Assembly (NCBI RefSeq): GCF_037893015.1
Contig: NC_133658.1
Span: forward strand, 634,704,107 to 634,768,106
Direction: 5' to 3'
From: Macrotis lagotis
Lineage: Eukaryota; Chordata; Mammalia; Peramelemorphia; Peramelidae
Length of the DNA stretch: 64,000 nt
Shown: positions 11,316-22,114 of the stretch, one piece after another
Layout: every line of letters starts with the position of its first letter
Numbering within the stretch: the stretch's first letter is position 1
Translations under genes and position numbers: made by a program
Notes under the pieces: generated by a model
What the model was told of the DNA's origin: nothing
Database searches by the model: none
Seen by the model: only the letters and a program-made list of their open reading frames with translations

Positions 11316-11321
<6 letters not shown>
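10886..11321. other. Unique AT-rich sequence
   Basis: Nothing recognisable as gene or transposon. Confidence 0.3.

Positions 11322-11353
<32 letters not shown>
11322..11353. repeat. (TA)16 microsatellite
   Basis: Perfect TA dinucleotide array of 32 bases. Confidence 0.97.
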
Positions 11354-11355
<2 letters not shown>

Positions 11356-11678
11356 GAAAATGTGGAAGATGTATCAATTTTAATAATTGATAGTATGATA
11401 AACATGGGAATTGTAATTTTTACAAAGGAAATATGAATGCCTAAAATCAGAGATAAATGAACATTGAAGAAATGTATACTATAATATTAGAAGAAATTGA
11501 AGCTATATTGCAGTTAGATGAAGAAAAACTGAAAAATGACAGTTAAATATGTGAAGTTCATTCAAAGTGTTTAGGAACAATGGTGTTTAAAGTTCTTCAA
11601 AAGAAGTACTCTTCACTGGAGGTCTTCAAGCAAAGGTGGAAGATCACTTGGGGGATTTGCAAAAGTGATTCTTGTTTG
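11354..11678. other. Unique AT-rich sequence
   Basis: No feature recognised between the TA array and the L1 stub. One segment ('cttcactggaggtcttcaag') resembles a decayed SINE piece but is too short to assign. Confidence 0.3.
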
Positions 11679-11879
11679 TTTAGGCACTTCTTTTTTATTT
11701 TAATATTTTTATTTATTTGTTTTTTCCCCAACAACATGCACTAATGCTTTTCACCAATAATTTTTTGCAAGGTTTTGAGGTTTATGTTTTTCTCCCTCCC
11801 TTCCTTCCCTTCTCCCTCCCCTTGATAGAAAGCAATCTAATATAGACTCTTTTGTGTAATTATTATTTAGGCACTTCTT
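11679..11879 (-). mobile_element. Short L1 3' end insertion with 14-bp TSD
   Basis: An exact 14-bp duplication, tttaggcacttctt, lies at 11679-11692 and 11866-11879. It brackets about 173 bp that begin with a T-rich stretch (the reversed tail). The insert contains the pyrimidine-rich block and 'gatagaaagcaatct' found in marsupial L1 3' UTRs read in reverse. It is an extreme 5' truncation: only 3' UTR is present. Confidence 0.8.
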
Positions 11880-11992
11880 GGGGTAAGTAGATTCTGAACT
11901 CCCTAAACTAAGCATCAAAAATTCCATAGCATAATTTTGTGTATTGCTATGATAAAAGAATTTATCACCTAGTGGAAAGTATATTGATGGCA

Positions 11993-12036
11993 TACTACTA
12001 CTACCACCACTACTACTACTACTATTACTACTACTA
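11993..12036 (+). repeat. (ACT)n microsatellite
   Basis: About 44 bases of ACT/ACC trinucleotides directly abutting a MIR copy. It has probably grown from the 3' end of that element. Confidence 0.9.
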
Positions 12037-12285
12037 GTATTTATATAGTGCTTAAAGGTTGGAAAAGCACTTTACAAATATTACCTTATTTTATCCTCAC
12101 AACAACCCTGAAAGGTAAATACTATTATTACTCCTCTTTATGGAAGAGAAAACTGAGGCACACGGCAGCTAAAAGACTTTCCAGAATCACACCTATATTA
12201 AGTGTTTGGTTTCCTATGGATTTGAACACAGATCTTAACTCTAGGTACAGTACTCTCTCCATTGTGCCACCTAGCAAGGCAGGGA
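12037..12285 (-). mobile_element. MIR-family SINE, minus strand
   Basis: Reads as reversed MIR: 'aagcactttacaaatattac', 'cctcacaacaaccctg', 'gagaaaactgaggcacac', then 'gatttgaacacagatctt' and 'tgtgccacctagcaa'. Nearly full length. Confidence 0.82.
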
Positions 12286-13842
12286 TAAAAAATACCTAGG
12301 GGAAGAGTCTCAACATGTTAAGGAGGCTCTGTGGGAAACAGGAACAAGAAACATATAGATTGTAATGGTATTATTAGGTTGTGATTTGCAATCCATATTG
12401 ATGAAATCACAACTCATAGTAAAAATTTCCATAATTTCATTATTTTGCACGACATAAAAACATCTAGCTCCTTATTTCCTAAATATTCATGCAATTAGAG
12501 TTTTATGTGACTTCAAGAAGGCAGAACTTCCAGGGATAAGGACTACATTTGTAGGAATCATGATGAGACTGGTGACAAATGGAAGCATGATGATAGTTGT
12601 TTGCAACCCAACTATAAGGCAGTTAAGAACAAACAAAAACACCTTGAAGTTTTAACAATATGACTTAATTTTCACAAAGTAGTATGCTTATAATTTGAGA
12701 ATAAATTAATATTTGAAAAAATTGTGCCACAAAATATTTTGTGAACATGTTGTACTTTTAAACACAGAACTAACTTTCACCATACCTTGAGGACCAACAC
12801 ATGAGTGAGTACTTATGCAATTTGATTTTTTGGGATAGAGGAGATAATATATTTTTATACGTGATATTATTGTATTCTTTACATACCAGATTATAAAGTG
12901 TGGCTTAATTGATGAGCCAATAGAGATATAGAATAAAGTTAAACTTTGCTAAATAAAAACTGATAAAGCTTATGTGCAACTTTAATTTTGTTTTAGCACT
13001 TTGGAATTATCTGTATTGTTCTAAAGTTATGGAGCAATTAATATTTACTTATAATACTAAAAAGTTTTGGTTACATATTTGCTCATAGAATTTCCTTTTT
13101 TTCCCCTGAAGGCAGGAAGTAGAACCCAAGGTATATTTGGAGAAAAAAAATCCATAGTCTTAGTAGCAAAAATGACTCTTAAATCATGGTATGAGAAGCT
13201 GAAAAACCTATGAGTGGTGTTCAAGTACTTTGTTTTAATTTCATGTAACAATTTACTTGAATAATATCCAAATTAGTGATAATATATCTATTTATAAATG
13301 GTGAAAATATGCCTGAATATGCAGCATAATATATAATTCACTTCCAATATTTTAGAGAATAGATTTCTGTCAGTACACATCTATCTCTGTCTTTTAAAGC
13401 ACAAGTTGCCAAAAAAGTCAGTTGGGCAAGGCAAGGGTAGGGTGGGCCCATGAAGAGTGGCAAGGCTATAACTAAAAATTTGGTGTCTAGGGCAAGTACT
13501 TCAACTGAGGCAGACAGTTTAAGATATCTAATTTTGTTTTACAGGAGCAGAGAGAAATATAGGGACACTGGCATGATGTCTCATGGGGTAGTGGGAAGAG
13601 AAGAATTGGTGGAAAAGGGACTTGTCCCAGCTGACCATCTGGTAACTTCATACTTTAATTGTTTTTGCTAACTATGTGTTAAGATCTATCGTTTTTATCT
13701 TTTTGAAAGATTGGAAGGCTGTCGATGTCCTTTCTAACAGAAATCCTCTAAATTTATGATTCTACATGGGAATATATTGCTACAATGGTTGGCATTAAGA
13801 CTAACCTGTTTTTTTTTCTCCTTCTGGGACTAGATTTGAAAC
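12286..13842. other. AT-rich unique sequence
   Basis: No gene, RNA gene or assignable transposon. The 73-codon plus frame at 13450-13671 has no recognisable feature. Confidence 0.35.
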
Positions 13843-13888
13843 ACACATATACACAAACATACACACACACACACATATGTGTGTGTGA
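13843..13888. repeat. (CA)n-(TG)n with perfect 22-bp palindrome
   Basis: Interrupted CA array passing through CATATG into a GT array. The interval 13866-13887 is a perfect inverted repeat. Confidence 0.92.
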
Positions 13889-14544
13889 TATACAGTTTGT
13901 ACACTTTTTTTTTGTCCTGATCACTATGGATTTGCAAATATTACTTTGTGATTTATAAAGTACAAGTAGGCTGGTTCACTTTCTGTTCTTGGTTCCATGC
14001 TGGTACTCACCTAGATGTAGGCTGAGTCAAGTTGAAAATTTGCTGAAAAAAAATCACTGAAAATTTTTGGATTTTTACAATAGCAACAAGAAATGAAAAT
14101 TACATAAAAAACCTCCAAACTTATTTATATGAAATATTTGAAATCTTATTTTTATGACATGTACTTGGAATATCTCACCAAATTGGTCATGATTATCTCT
14201 TAGCATTTATTTGTATAGGATGCTAACATTTATAAAATTGATGAAGATTATTTTCATGTAACAATCAGGTCAGTGTCTAATTGTCAACATGAGGAATTCA
14301 ATTGTACAAATTCAATTCAATAAATGTTTGAATTGTTGAATGAGAAAACTAAGGTGATTGAGGGAAGACAGATTACTCAAAAGTCTGACAGATAGTAATA
14401 TAACTATTATTCTTAGATAAATTGAGGAGGTTAATGGAATTCATTTGAAAATTCTGAATTTGAGAAAAATATTGATTTAATGACATCACACCAAAATATT
14501 AACCACCTGAAAAAAACACAGAATTTTCAATTGTTTTAATTAAA

Positions 14545-14670
14545 GCCCTGCTTATTGTTCAGTAATTCTCAGTTATGTCCAACTCTTTGTGAACCCATTT
14601 GTGGTTTTCTTGGTAAAGATATTGGAATGGTTTGCCATTTCCTTTTCTAAGAGGACTTGTGACTACTACC
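14545..14670 (-). mobile_element. Marsupial SINE fragment (second type), minus strand
   Basis: Reads 'cttattgttcagtaattctc', 'gttatgtccaactctttgtg', 'ttcttggtaaagatattgga' and 'atggtttgccatttcctttt'. This is the reverse of the SINE tail ending 'catgactgaaatgactcaac' seen intact near 30.0 kb. Confidence 0.75.
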
Positions 14671-14839
14671 TTTCACCTTTTTTTTACTTTGATAAAATCA
14701 AGTTACCTTTCTGGACTCATTTGCTACATCTTTAAGAAAAGAGATTAGAGTAAAATTCCCTTTTAACCAAAAATCCCCCAAATTATGAAAAATTATAACC
14801 TGACATTATTTAGCTTTTATGGTTTCATAATATTATTCA

Positions 14840-14965
14840 GATTCACAGAATGCAAAAATTGAAAGAGACCTCAGAGATCATGTAACTTTAACATACCTGA
14901 ATGAGAGTCCTTCTTATCTGAAGATACACTCTGAGCTGAAACCCAACATTTTAAAAGGCAGTCCC
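14840..14965. mobile_element. Decayed CORE-SINE-like fragment
   Basis: Contains 'attgaaagagacctcagaga', the module ('ggaagggacctcagagatc') that also heads the better copies at 18.78, 26.75 and 42.54 kb. Confidence 0.5.
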
Positions 14966-15478
14966 TTTAATTTATGGATAATTTAATTTTTAGGAAGTTT
15001 TCCCTTATACCTTTCTAAATGAATGAATAATTAAAGAAAGGTTAGTTTCCATATCAAACAAAACATTTAGCAGTGTAGATGAAATGATTTTCTATTTAAA
15101 CAGTAACTTATTTTGAATCATTAGTTTGAGATTACATTCAAGACCCATCAGTGGATAGGTGAAGATATGCATACAACTTCTAGAATATTAAGGACACCTT
15201 CTGTATCACTATACTATTTGACTGAATATGGTGTCTAAGCCCCAAATCCAACTTTCATGAAATGGTGGAGCAAAGAAGTGGTTTATATGAATGCATTTAT
15301 ATTTTTCAAATGGCTCTGAGTTAGATATTTCCATTATCAACTTTACATGAATAAATTTAAATACAAAAAAAATAAAGCAATAAGGAGAGGGGAGATATTG
15401 TGTACAGAGATATTTTCTGTTACATAGATGAAGAGAAAGAAGAACAAACAAAAATTTGGCCCTCCTTGGGAATTAGAG
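14966..15478. other. Unique AT-rich sequence
   Basis: No feature. The 80-codon minus frame at 15209-15451 lacks any domain signature. Confidence 0.3.
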
Positions 15479-15656
15479 AAATATAAAATTTTTAGGTTTT
15501 TTTTTCAAGGCAGTGGGGTTAAGTGGCTTGCCCAAGGCCACACAGCTAGGTAATTATTAAGTGTCTGAGGCCAGATTTGAACTAAGGTACTCCTGACTCC
15601 AGGGTGGGTTCTCTATCCACTGCGCCACCTAGCCGCACCAAAATATAAAATTTTTA
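15479..15656 (-). mobile_element. WSINE1/MAR1-type CORE-SINE with 16-bp TSD
   Basis: An exact duplication, aaatataaaattttta, lies at 15479-15494 and 15641-15656. Between them is a reversed SINE: T-rich tail, 'aagtggcttgcccaaggcca', 'ctaggtaattattaagtg', reversed box B region 'gatttgaac', and the tRNA-like head 'cactgcgccacctagccgc'. The preserved duplication implies a comparatively late insertion. Confidence 0.93.
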
Positions 15657-16760
15657 ACAGATTTTATTAGTATCTTTTGTTTTAGCATTGTCTAGATTTC
15701 TTCTGGCAGCTTTCTCCTTGTCCACTCTCAGAGAGTCAAGTATTAAAACAACAGCAACAATAACAACAAAAGTTTTACAAAGAGGAAATGTAAAAACCAA
15801 TTAAGCAAAATCAATCAACACATACAAAAAAAAATCATATCATATGCAATGTTCTACATTCATGGATTCTCATCTTTGTGGTACAGGAGGGGAGGCATAG
15901 TCTCATATCTCTTCTTTGGGATTGTTTGTTCTTTATAATTTTATAACTTTAGGGGGTGGCTAGGGGGCACAGTGGATAGATGACCAGCCCTGGAGTCAGG
16001 AGTACATGAGTTCAAATCCGGCCTCAGACACTTAATAATTACCTAGCTGTGTGGCCTTGGGCAAGCCACTTAACCCCATTGGCTTGCCAAAAAAAAATCA
16101 AAACCCTGAAAATAAATAAAAAGAAAAAATTTTACGACTTTAGTTTCAGATGTTTATAGTTATTGTTCTTTGCAATTGCCTTGTAGTCCTTATGTATATT
16201 GTTTTCTTGGTTCTGCTTACTCACTTTGTTTTAATTCATAAATCCTTCCATATTCTCTGAATTCATTAGGTCTATTGTTCTTTATAGGAAGTATTATTCA
16301 ATTAACTTTATCATATCACAATTTGTTTAGCCTTTCCCCAGTGGATGGGAAGCTACTTGGCTTCCAGTTCTTTGTTAACATTAAAAAATATTGTTACAAA
16401 TATTTTGGGAATTTCTACAGCAAGAGGTATGAACATTTTAATCATTTTATTTGCAAAATTCCAAATTATTTTCCAGAATGCTTGAATTAATTCATTACTA
16501 CATGGCCAACACATTATTGTATAATTTTTCTCAAACATTTTCAAAATGAACTTTTCCCATCTTTTGTCATCTCTCCCAATTTTCTGAGAATGAAGTAAAA
16601 TATAAGATTTGCTGCACTTCTCTTAATACTAGTAATTTGGGGGCATTCTTTCATATGATTGTTAATACTTTGAAATTCTTCTTTTGAGATGTATGTATTT
16701 ATATCCTTTGGTCAATTCTGTTTTGACTAATGATCGTGGTTCTCCGGCGAGAGAGACTTC
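15657..16760 (-). mobile_element. Old L1 LINE 3' end, interrupted by a SINE
   Basis: Minus-strand frame 16544-16353 contains NELIQAFWKIIWNFANKM. This parallels the C-terminal part of L1 ORF2 (CELIQLFWREIWNFAQ in the second L1 copy at 22.9 kb). The sequence between about 15.66 and 16.3 kb fits its 3' UTR, with a plus-strand SINE inserted at 15953-16127. Heavily decayed and not coding-competent; the right boundary near 16.76 kb is approximate. Confidence 0.7.
15937..16143 (+). mobile_element. WSINE1/MAR1-type SINE with 16-bp TSD (14/16)
   Basis: Flanked by aattttataactttag (15937-15952) and aattttacgactttag (16128-16143). Head GGCTAGGGGGCACAGTGG, box B GTTCAAATCCG and the core 'cacttaataattacctagct' are all present, followed by an A-rich tail. 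Inserted in the old L1. Confidence 0.92.
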
Positions 16761-16857
16761 ATTCTAATATATGTTGATCACCTATTACATTTCTTAAATC
16801 TTTAACTCTTCAGGCTAGATCATATAATTATACTCATTTGCTTTACATTAGTGCTGT

Positions 16858-16910
16858 CCATATATATATATATATATATAAAATATGAATATATATATAA
16901 ATATATGTAT
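16858..16910. repeat. (TA)n low-complexity tract
   Basis: Interrupted TA array. No associated element recognised. Confidence 0.85.
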
Positions 16911-16964
16911 GTATTTCTTATGAATATGACTCTCTCAGAGAATAAGGACCATTTCACTTTTTTA

Positions 16965-17035
16965 AAAACTAATATTCAGTATCAGGCTCATAGTAGGCAC
17001 TTAAGATATATTTGTTGATTGATTTCTTTACAGTC
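16965..17035 (+). mobile_element. L2 3' end fragment
   Basis: Reads 'gtatcaggctcatagtaggc', then 'acttaagatatatttgttga', the terminal L2 signature. Confidence 0.7.
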
Positions 17036-17384
17036 AGGCAAAGCCCAGTAATCATTAGCTTTAAGGTTCAAACTCTCCTGAATTTTTAACTCTAAGGTAT
17101 TCCTATTAATTTAGCCAAATGAGTGGCTAGACTAGAGAAAATAGTAAAGGATTGTTTATTCATAGAGAGTTAAGTTCATTTTCTTTGCTGGCCAAATGAG
17201 TTACTCAGAGCTTCATATTCTTTTTTGAAGTATAGACAGAAACATTCCCAACAGAAAGGAACTACCCTCTCCTAGGCACAAATGCAGGCTGTGTGAGATG
17301 TGCCCTTATGTGTTATTGTCTCTATAACTTGCCCCACAAGACCTGTAAATTTGCTGTATTCTGAAAGGAGCACACTCTTCCACT

Positions 17385-17632
17385 TAACAATTTGTAAAGC
17401 ACATTGTCATACATTATCTCTCTTGATCTTCACAATAATCTTTGGCATTAGGTATGATTAGGTATGATTAGCTTCATTTGGAATGATTATCCTTTTGGTT
17501 ATGCAGACACAGCCTCTGAGAGGTAAAAGTATTGATCTAAGATTTCATAGGTAATAAATGGCAGAGACAGATTAGAACAGAGGTTGTTAATCCAATTCAA
17601 GGATTCTTTTCTACATAGTAGGCTACCTTTTG
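17385..17632 (-). mobile_element. MIR-family SINE, minus strand
   Basis: Reversed MIR with 'caatttgtaaagcacattgt', 'gatcttcacaataatc' and 'ggtaataaatggcagagaca'. The 10-mer aggtatgatt is tandemly duplicated inside it (17452-17471). Confidence 0.7.
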
Positions 17633-18779
17633 TACTTTACCTTGGCATTTTCTCTGCCCTTTCTCTCTCTCTCTCTAGTTTTTGGTCTTATTGTGAAATA
17701 CCTATTTCTCCCTCTTTTGACTATTTTAGTCCTTAGAAGTAAAATTGGATGGATATCCTAAGGAATCTTGGGGAGTTTTAAGTAGGAAGTAATGGCAATT
17801 ATGCCTATGTAACGTAAATTTTCTTGTTGAATTCTATTAGGAACAACTGATTGAGTCAAAAAGAACACTCTCCTAAAATTTATTTCTAGAGCAATCAAAT
17901 TTAACTGTTAAAGAAGCATGCAGTATATGTCCCTTGGTGTGTTGTTCCTTGAAAAAAATTCCTACCCACAAACAAATGTTAGTTAACTAAGAGTTAAAAA
18001 ATATCAAGGTTAGTGCAAAAAATCACCTATAGGAACAATGAGGGTGGTGGTATTGCTTTCTGTTCCTGGATATAACATTTTATTTCCAAAATGAAATACC
18101 TAAATCATTTACAAAGCAATAGAGATATAACAGTCCCTCAGTCGCTCACTTGAAAAGGAAATTTTCAATACAAATAAAGTCATACATATTTATACTAGGG
18201 TAATTCAAAATAACTTCCTCACATAAGCACAGCTACGTTCAAATAAAATCATGCCAACACTTCTGAGTGCACTGCTTTAAGAAAAAATGCTCCCCATAGT
18301 GTCCGAACTATTTAAAAATCTTGCCAGCTTTTCAGCATACATCAGTTATCTCTCTTCCAATCACTGACAAGAATTTAAAAACTGCTTCATCAGAACAACT
18401 GTTCTCCTTTCTCATACATTAAGCCAGAACTTGATCCTCTGAAAAGGACCATATTTATAGCTTCTCTTGAATTTTATGAACGATTTGGCTGATATTTTTT
18501 TTTTTTGCTCCATTTTCTTTTCCTGATTTAATTACTAGGGGTATTTGCATGAAAACAGGAGAATAGGGACATGAGATTTTGGTGTCTTGTGCGTTCATCT
18601 GCTTCTGCTGCTTATTCTCTACCTGAGATTAGAATCTGTTTCAGTGCCATTAGAAGATCAAAAGCCAGACTAGAAATGATGGATGAGGTTATTTGGTGGT
18701 GGTGATGGGGCATTCAGAAATAGTGGAGTGGGTCTCAGTGGATTAGAATAGATGAATTCACCACTAGGAACTTGTTTCA
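17633..18779. other. Unique sequence, no gene seen
   Basis: 18.03-18.50 kb is repeat-free and of higher complexity than its surroundings, but carries no coding frame. Some enhancer function is possible, without direct support. Confidence 0.3.
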
Positions 18780-18985
18780 CAAAATCATTGGATCAGAGAT
18801 TGAGAGCTAGAAGGGACCTCAGAGATCCTTTAGAGTAGACCAACGCCCTCATTGTGTAAATGAAACAACTGAATCCCAGACAAGGACTCACCCAATGTCA
18901 TACCAGCACTAAGTAGAAGAATTGGAATTTGAACATTTGTCCTCTGAATCTAGATTCAGGGTACCCTCTGTAACACCATAAATTT
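18780..18985 (-). mobile_element. CORE-SINE-like repeat, minus strand
   Basis: 'gagagctagaagggacctcag', 'catgtaaatgaaacaactga'-like and 'gaatttgaacatttgtcctc' segments in the order seen in the copies near 26.75 and 42.54 kb. Most likely a MIR/THER-type element. Confidence 0.6.
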
Positions 18986-19555
18986 ATTAAATTCCTTATG
19001 TGACGGGGACTAGAAGACATATGATGCTTGCATAAGATACTATCTTGCGCTATTTATTGTCTAGTAAGGGAAGTTGACCCAGAAAAACTGCAATAGAAGG
19101 AATGCAAAGTACTGTGTGATGTCTGAGAAAGGAAAGGACATTACTAATTGGAGGCATGAGAGGAATTGTTGGGAATAGTGACATGTAAGAATTCAATAGG
19201 GGGAAGAACATCCCAGGTCTGGAGAACAGCATGAACAAAGAATGGAAAAGGAGAAATGAAAAATATGTATATACTCTAAGAGTATGAAAAAAGACTAGAA
19301 AAGTAGACTGATGTCCCATCATGGAAGACCTTAAATAGTAGGATAAGGGATTTGAACTTTTGAAGAAGAGGAGTGACATAGTCATGTCTATGCATATAAA
19401 AAGTATAAGAATATATTGTTTAGAAAAGAGATTGGAAAGGTGGAAGGAAGACTGGTTAGGAGACTTATGCTTTGATATTAGGGGATGGTAATGAGGGTCT
19501 AAGTTAGGGTTGCAATAGTAGAAAAAAAGAGAAGGGAACAATGTCAAAGATATTA
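18986..19555 (-). mobile_element. Decayed L2 LINE, 3' part
   Basis: On the plus strand: 'gtctggagaacagcatgaac', 'agaagaggagtgacatagtc', 'ggaaggaagactggttagga' and 'gggttgcaatagtag', all in reversed L2 order. The 165-codon minus frame 19547-19050, the longest in the window, lies inside. It is a frameshifted L2 relic rich in Phe, Leu and Ser, not an active protein. Confidence 0.72.
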
Positions 19556-19560
19556 TATTG

Positions 19561-19718
19561 GGGGCAGCTAGGTCCTGGAGTCAAAAGGGCTTGAGTTCAA
19601 ATCTGACCTCAGATACTTAATAATTACCTAGCTGTGTGATCTTGGGCAAATCACTTAATCCCATTGCCTTGAAAAAAACTAAAAAACATAAAAAAACATA
19701 AAAAACATAAAAAACATA
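19561..19718 (+). mobile_element. WSINE1/MAR1-type SINE with internal deletion and 9-bp tail repeat
   Basis: Starts ggggcagctaggt and jumps directly to cctggagtca, so about 23 bases including Pol III box A are missing. The core and 'cttgggcaaatcacttaatc' follow. The A-rich tail has become a small array of aaaaaacat units (19681-19718). Confidence 0.88.
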
Positions 19719-19864
19719 GGTGCATTAGGTATAGATTGAATATGAGAGATAAAAGTCAAATATAATTCAAAGCTTGGGTCAAGGGAGATTACTGTAATAA
19801 TTTTTAGAAATAATGAAAAAATGCAAAGGAGTAAATTTTTTTGAAAAAATGGAAGTTAATCTGA

Positions 19865-20050
19865 TGTAACAAAAAGAACTTGGAACTTGGAGTTGGGAGT
19901 CCTAAATTTGTGTCTTGGCTCCAACACTTAATAGTTATATGCTCATGTACAAGTCATTTAAACTCTCCAAACCTGAGTACCTTGGCTGTAAAGTGAAGTG
20001 GTTGGACTAGATGATTAATTAATTACTTCCTTTTCAATTTCTGGCATTCC
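19865..20050 (+). mobile_element. Decayed CORE-SINE, plus strand
   Basis: 'tggagttgggagtcctaaat', 'aacacttaatagttatatgc', 'caagtcatttaaactctcca' and 'gtggttggactagatgatt' follow the SINE order. Identity is low. Confidence 0.6.
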
Positions 20051-20224
20051 ACAATAAACTCAATTTTAGCCCTAATAAGTTAGAGGCATATACTTACTTA
20101 TGCATCACGTTGGTGGAGATATTTAAGCTGGTAGCTATCATATGATGAGCATTAGTTTGGAGACAGGGCCCAAGTTAGAAGACCAATTCTTCCTCTTAAT
20201 GACCATATGACTTTGGCCAAGTGA

Positions 20225-20880
20225 CTAAGGATGAGTTCATCAGAAGGATCTAATTTGAGGATGTTGAATCCATTAAGAAGTCAGGAAAAAAAAACTACAG
20301 GAAAAGATAGACAAATCAAACAAGAAGGTAAGTGGAGTAAAGAAGACCAGTGGAGTCAGAAGACCAGAAGACTTTCAGTTGAGACTGTTGACTTTTCAGC
20401 TGTTTGTTGGGATTTAGTTGCTGGAAATGAAGCATTTCTTTGGCTTGTAAAACGTTGGAGCATCCACAAGAACCTCACTGGAAGAGAGCTGAATCCTACT
20501 GTTTTGTGATGATCCCTCAGGTCTTGTTTCTTTTCCAGTCCCTCAGAGGGAGGAAACAACAGTCTTGTAAAGCCTTCTTTGGCTTTAGAGGGAGAAACAG
20601 AGAAAGAAGAAGGCCTTAAGCCTGTTTTGCTGTGAGAATACTTCAAGGTCATTGGACCAGGCAGAATTCCTTATTCTTTGCAGATCTGAAGAGCTGTGAA
20701 GGTCTCTGTAATAGCATAGGTTTCTCAGAATCCTATTCACAGCACTGTGAACTTTAAAAAAATAACTTATCATTAATTTACCAGTCATGCCCAATAGGAG
20801 AGTGGAAAGGGTCAGATGAGGGATGGGCCTACTATCAGAACCATAAGTTGTTTCAGTCATATGGGTTTCCCAACTCATCA
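20225..20880. other. Uncharacterised unique segment with three ~90-codon frames
   Basis: A plus frame of 92 codons (20231-20509) and two minus frames of 98 codons (20652-20356 and 20881-20585) overlap here. None shows a signal peptide, a transmembrane segment or a family motif I recognise. The composition is less AT-rich than neighbouring DNA and no transposon signature is evident. It may be a decayed transposon, a non-coding exon or chance. The frames should not be treated as genes without expression or conservation evidence. Confidence 0.2.
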
Positions 20881-20955
20881 ATCAATCAATATTTATTAAG
20901 ATGATATGTCGGGTACTATGCTAAGCCAATCAGTGTCTTGATGCATAGCTTCTTT
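20881..20955 (-). mobile_element. L2 3' end fragment
   Basis: 'atcaatcaatatttattaag', then 'gggtactatgctaag', the reverse complement of the L2 terminus. Confidence 0.65.
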
Positions 20956-21750
20956 AAGTTAGCACCTCCTTTCCCCCATACCATAAAGTGTGACCCAAAT
21001 ATATATAGGTGGATTATGCTGTTTTAATTATTCCTGCTTTTGCCTTCTGCTAAATAATTAGAACTGCTTTTTTCTTTTAATGGGTAAATATTATTATTTT
21101 CTCTTCTGTCTGGAAATTTCTACCATACTGGAAAGACTGACTATGCATTTAGTATTAGAGGGAGACAATTGTCTGAGGATTTCTCTTTGGCTCTTTCTTG
21201 CAGGGTTGACTATAGAAATTCACAAATCCATTTACTGAGGTCTGGATAGGTTGTGCTTTACTTTGGCTGATGGAGCATTCATAATGATGAGATTGAAGAC
21301 CTCTTTGAGAATTAAAGTAAACCACAGCTAAAGTCCAAGTATTGGTAATATCAATTAATTCAACAAAAACAATTCATTGAGTACATTTCTTACAGAAGTT
21401 TAATCAATGTAAAGCAGACATCACAATAAGGAGGCCAAAAGAGTTGAAAAACTATCACAGTCAGAATAGATAAATAAGTTTGATTAATTTCACCCATAAA
21501 ACATTAAGATACCCAGAGGGAGACCTCTGTAGCTCATTTATATCAACTTAATAGGTAGTTGTTGGCAAGGACATCATAGGATTTGAAGATACAGAAAATT
21601 GCAATTTGCACTAGAAGAATGAGCTCTCACATTGATGAGGAGATCCATAGTACTGAATTAAGTACTGAAAAGACTAAAAAAAATTAGATAAAAATCATCC
21701 TTCCTTTTATAGTGCTTATAGTCAAGTAGGAAATACATAAATAGCTATGA
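20956..21750. other. Unique AT-rich sequence
   Basis: No gene or assignable element. Confidence 0.3.
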
Positions 21751-21856
21751 TGTATTTTAAAAAAATTATATTTATTTTTCTTTCTCATGTTTTCCCCCCT
21801 TTTGTTCTGATTCTTCTTTCACAAAATGACTAGTTTGGAAGTGTGTTAAACATGAT

Positions 21857-21909
<53 letters not shown>

Positions 21910-22062
21910 CCTATATCAGATTACTTGCTATTATGGGGAAGGGGAGGAAGGAAAATGTGCAATTCAAATTCTTATTAAAAATTAAAGTTGAAAATTATCT
22001 TTACATGCAATTGGAAAAAACAAAATTAAATAAATTAAAGACTAATTATGCTGAAAAATAAT
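21751..22062 (+). mobile_element. LINE 3' UTR (marsupial L1-like), plus strand, split by a TA array
   Basis: Segments 'tttctcatgttttcccccct', 'ttcacaaaatgactagtttg', 'acctatatcagattacttgc' and 'aaaattatctttacatgcaa' match a 3' terminus I recognise from marsupial LINEs. A perfect TA array of about 49 bases (21860-21908) sits where the consensus has a short TA-rich spot. The 72-codon frame across it is not a gene. Confidence 0.65.
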
Positions 22063-22114
22063 AAAGTTGGTACATGAGAAAACTGAAACCAAAAAGAAAT
22101 TTGTGATCCAAAAA

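Noticed and set aside
19050..19547. 165-codon minus-strand frame, the longest in the window
   Set aside because: It lies inside a reversed L2 3' part, is very rich in Phe/Leu/Ser, and its only similarity is to frameshifted L2 coding sequence.
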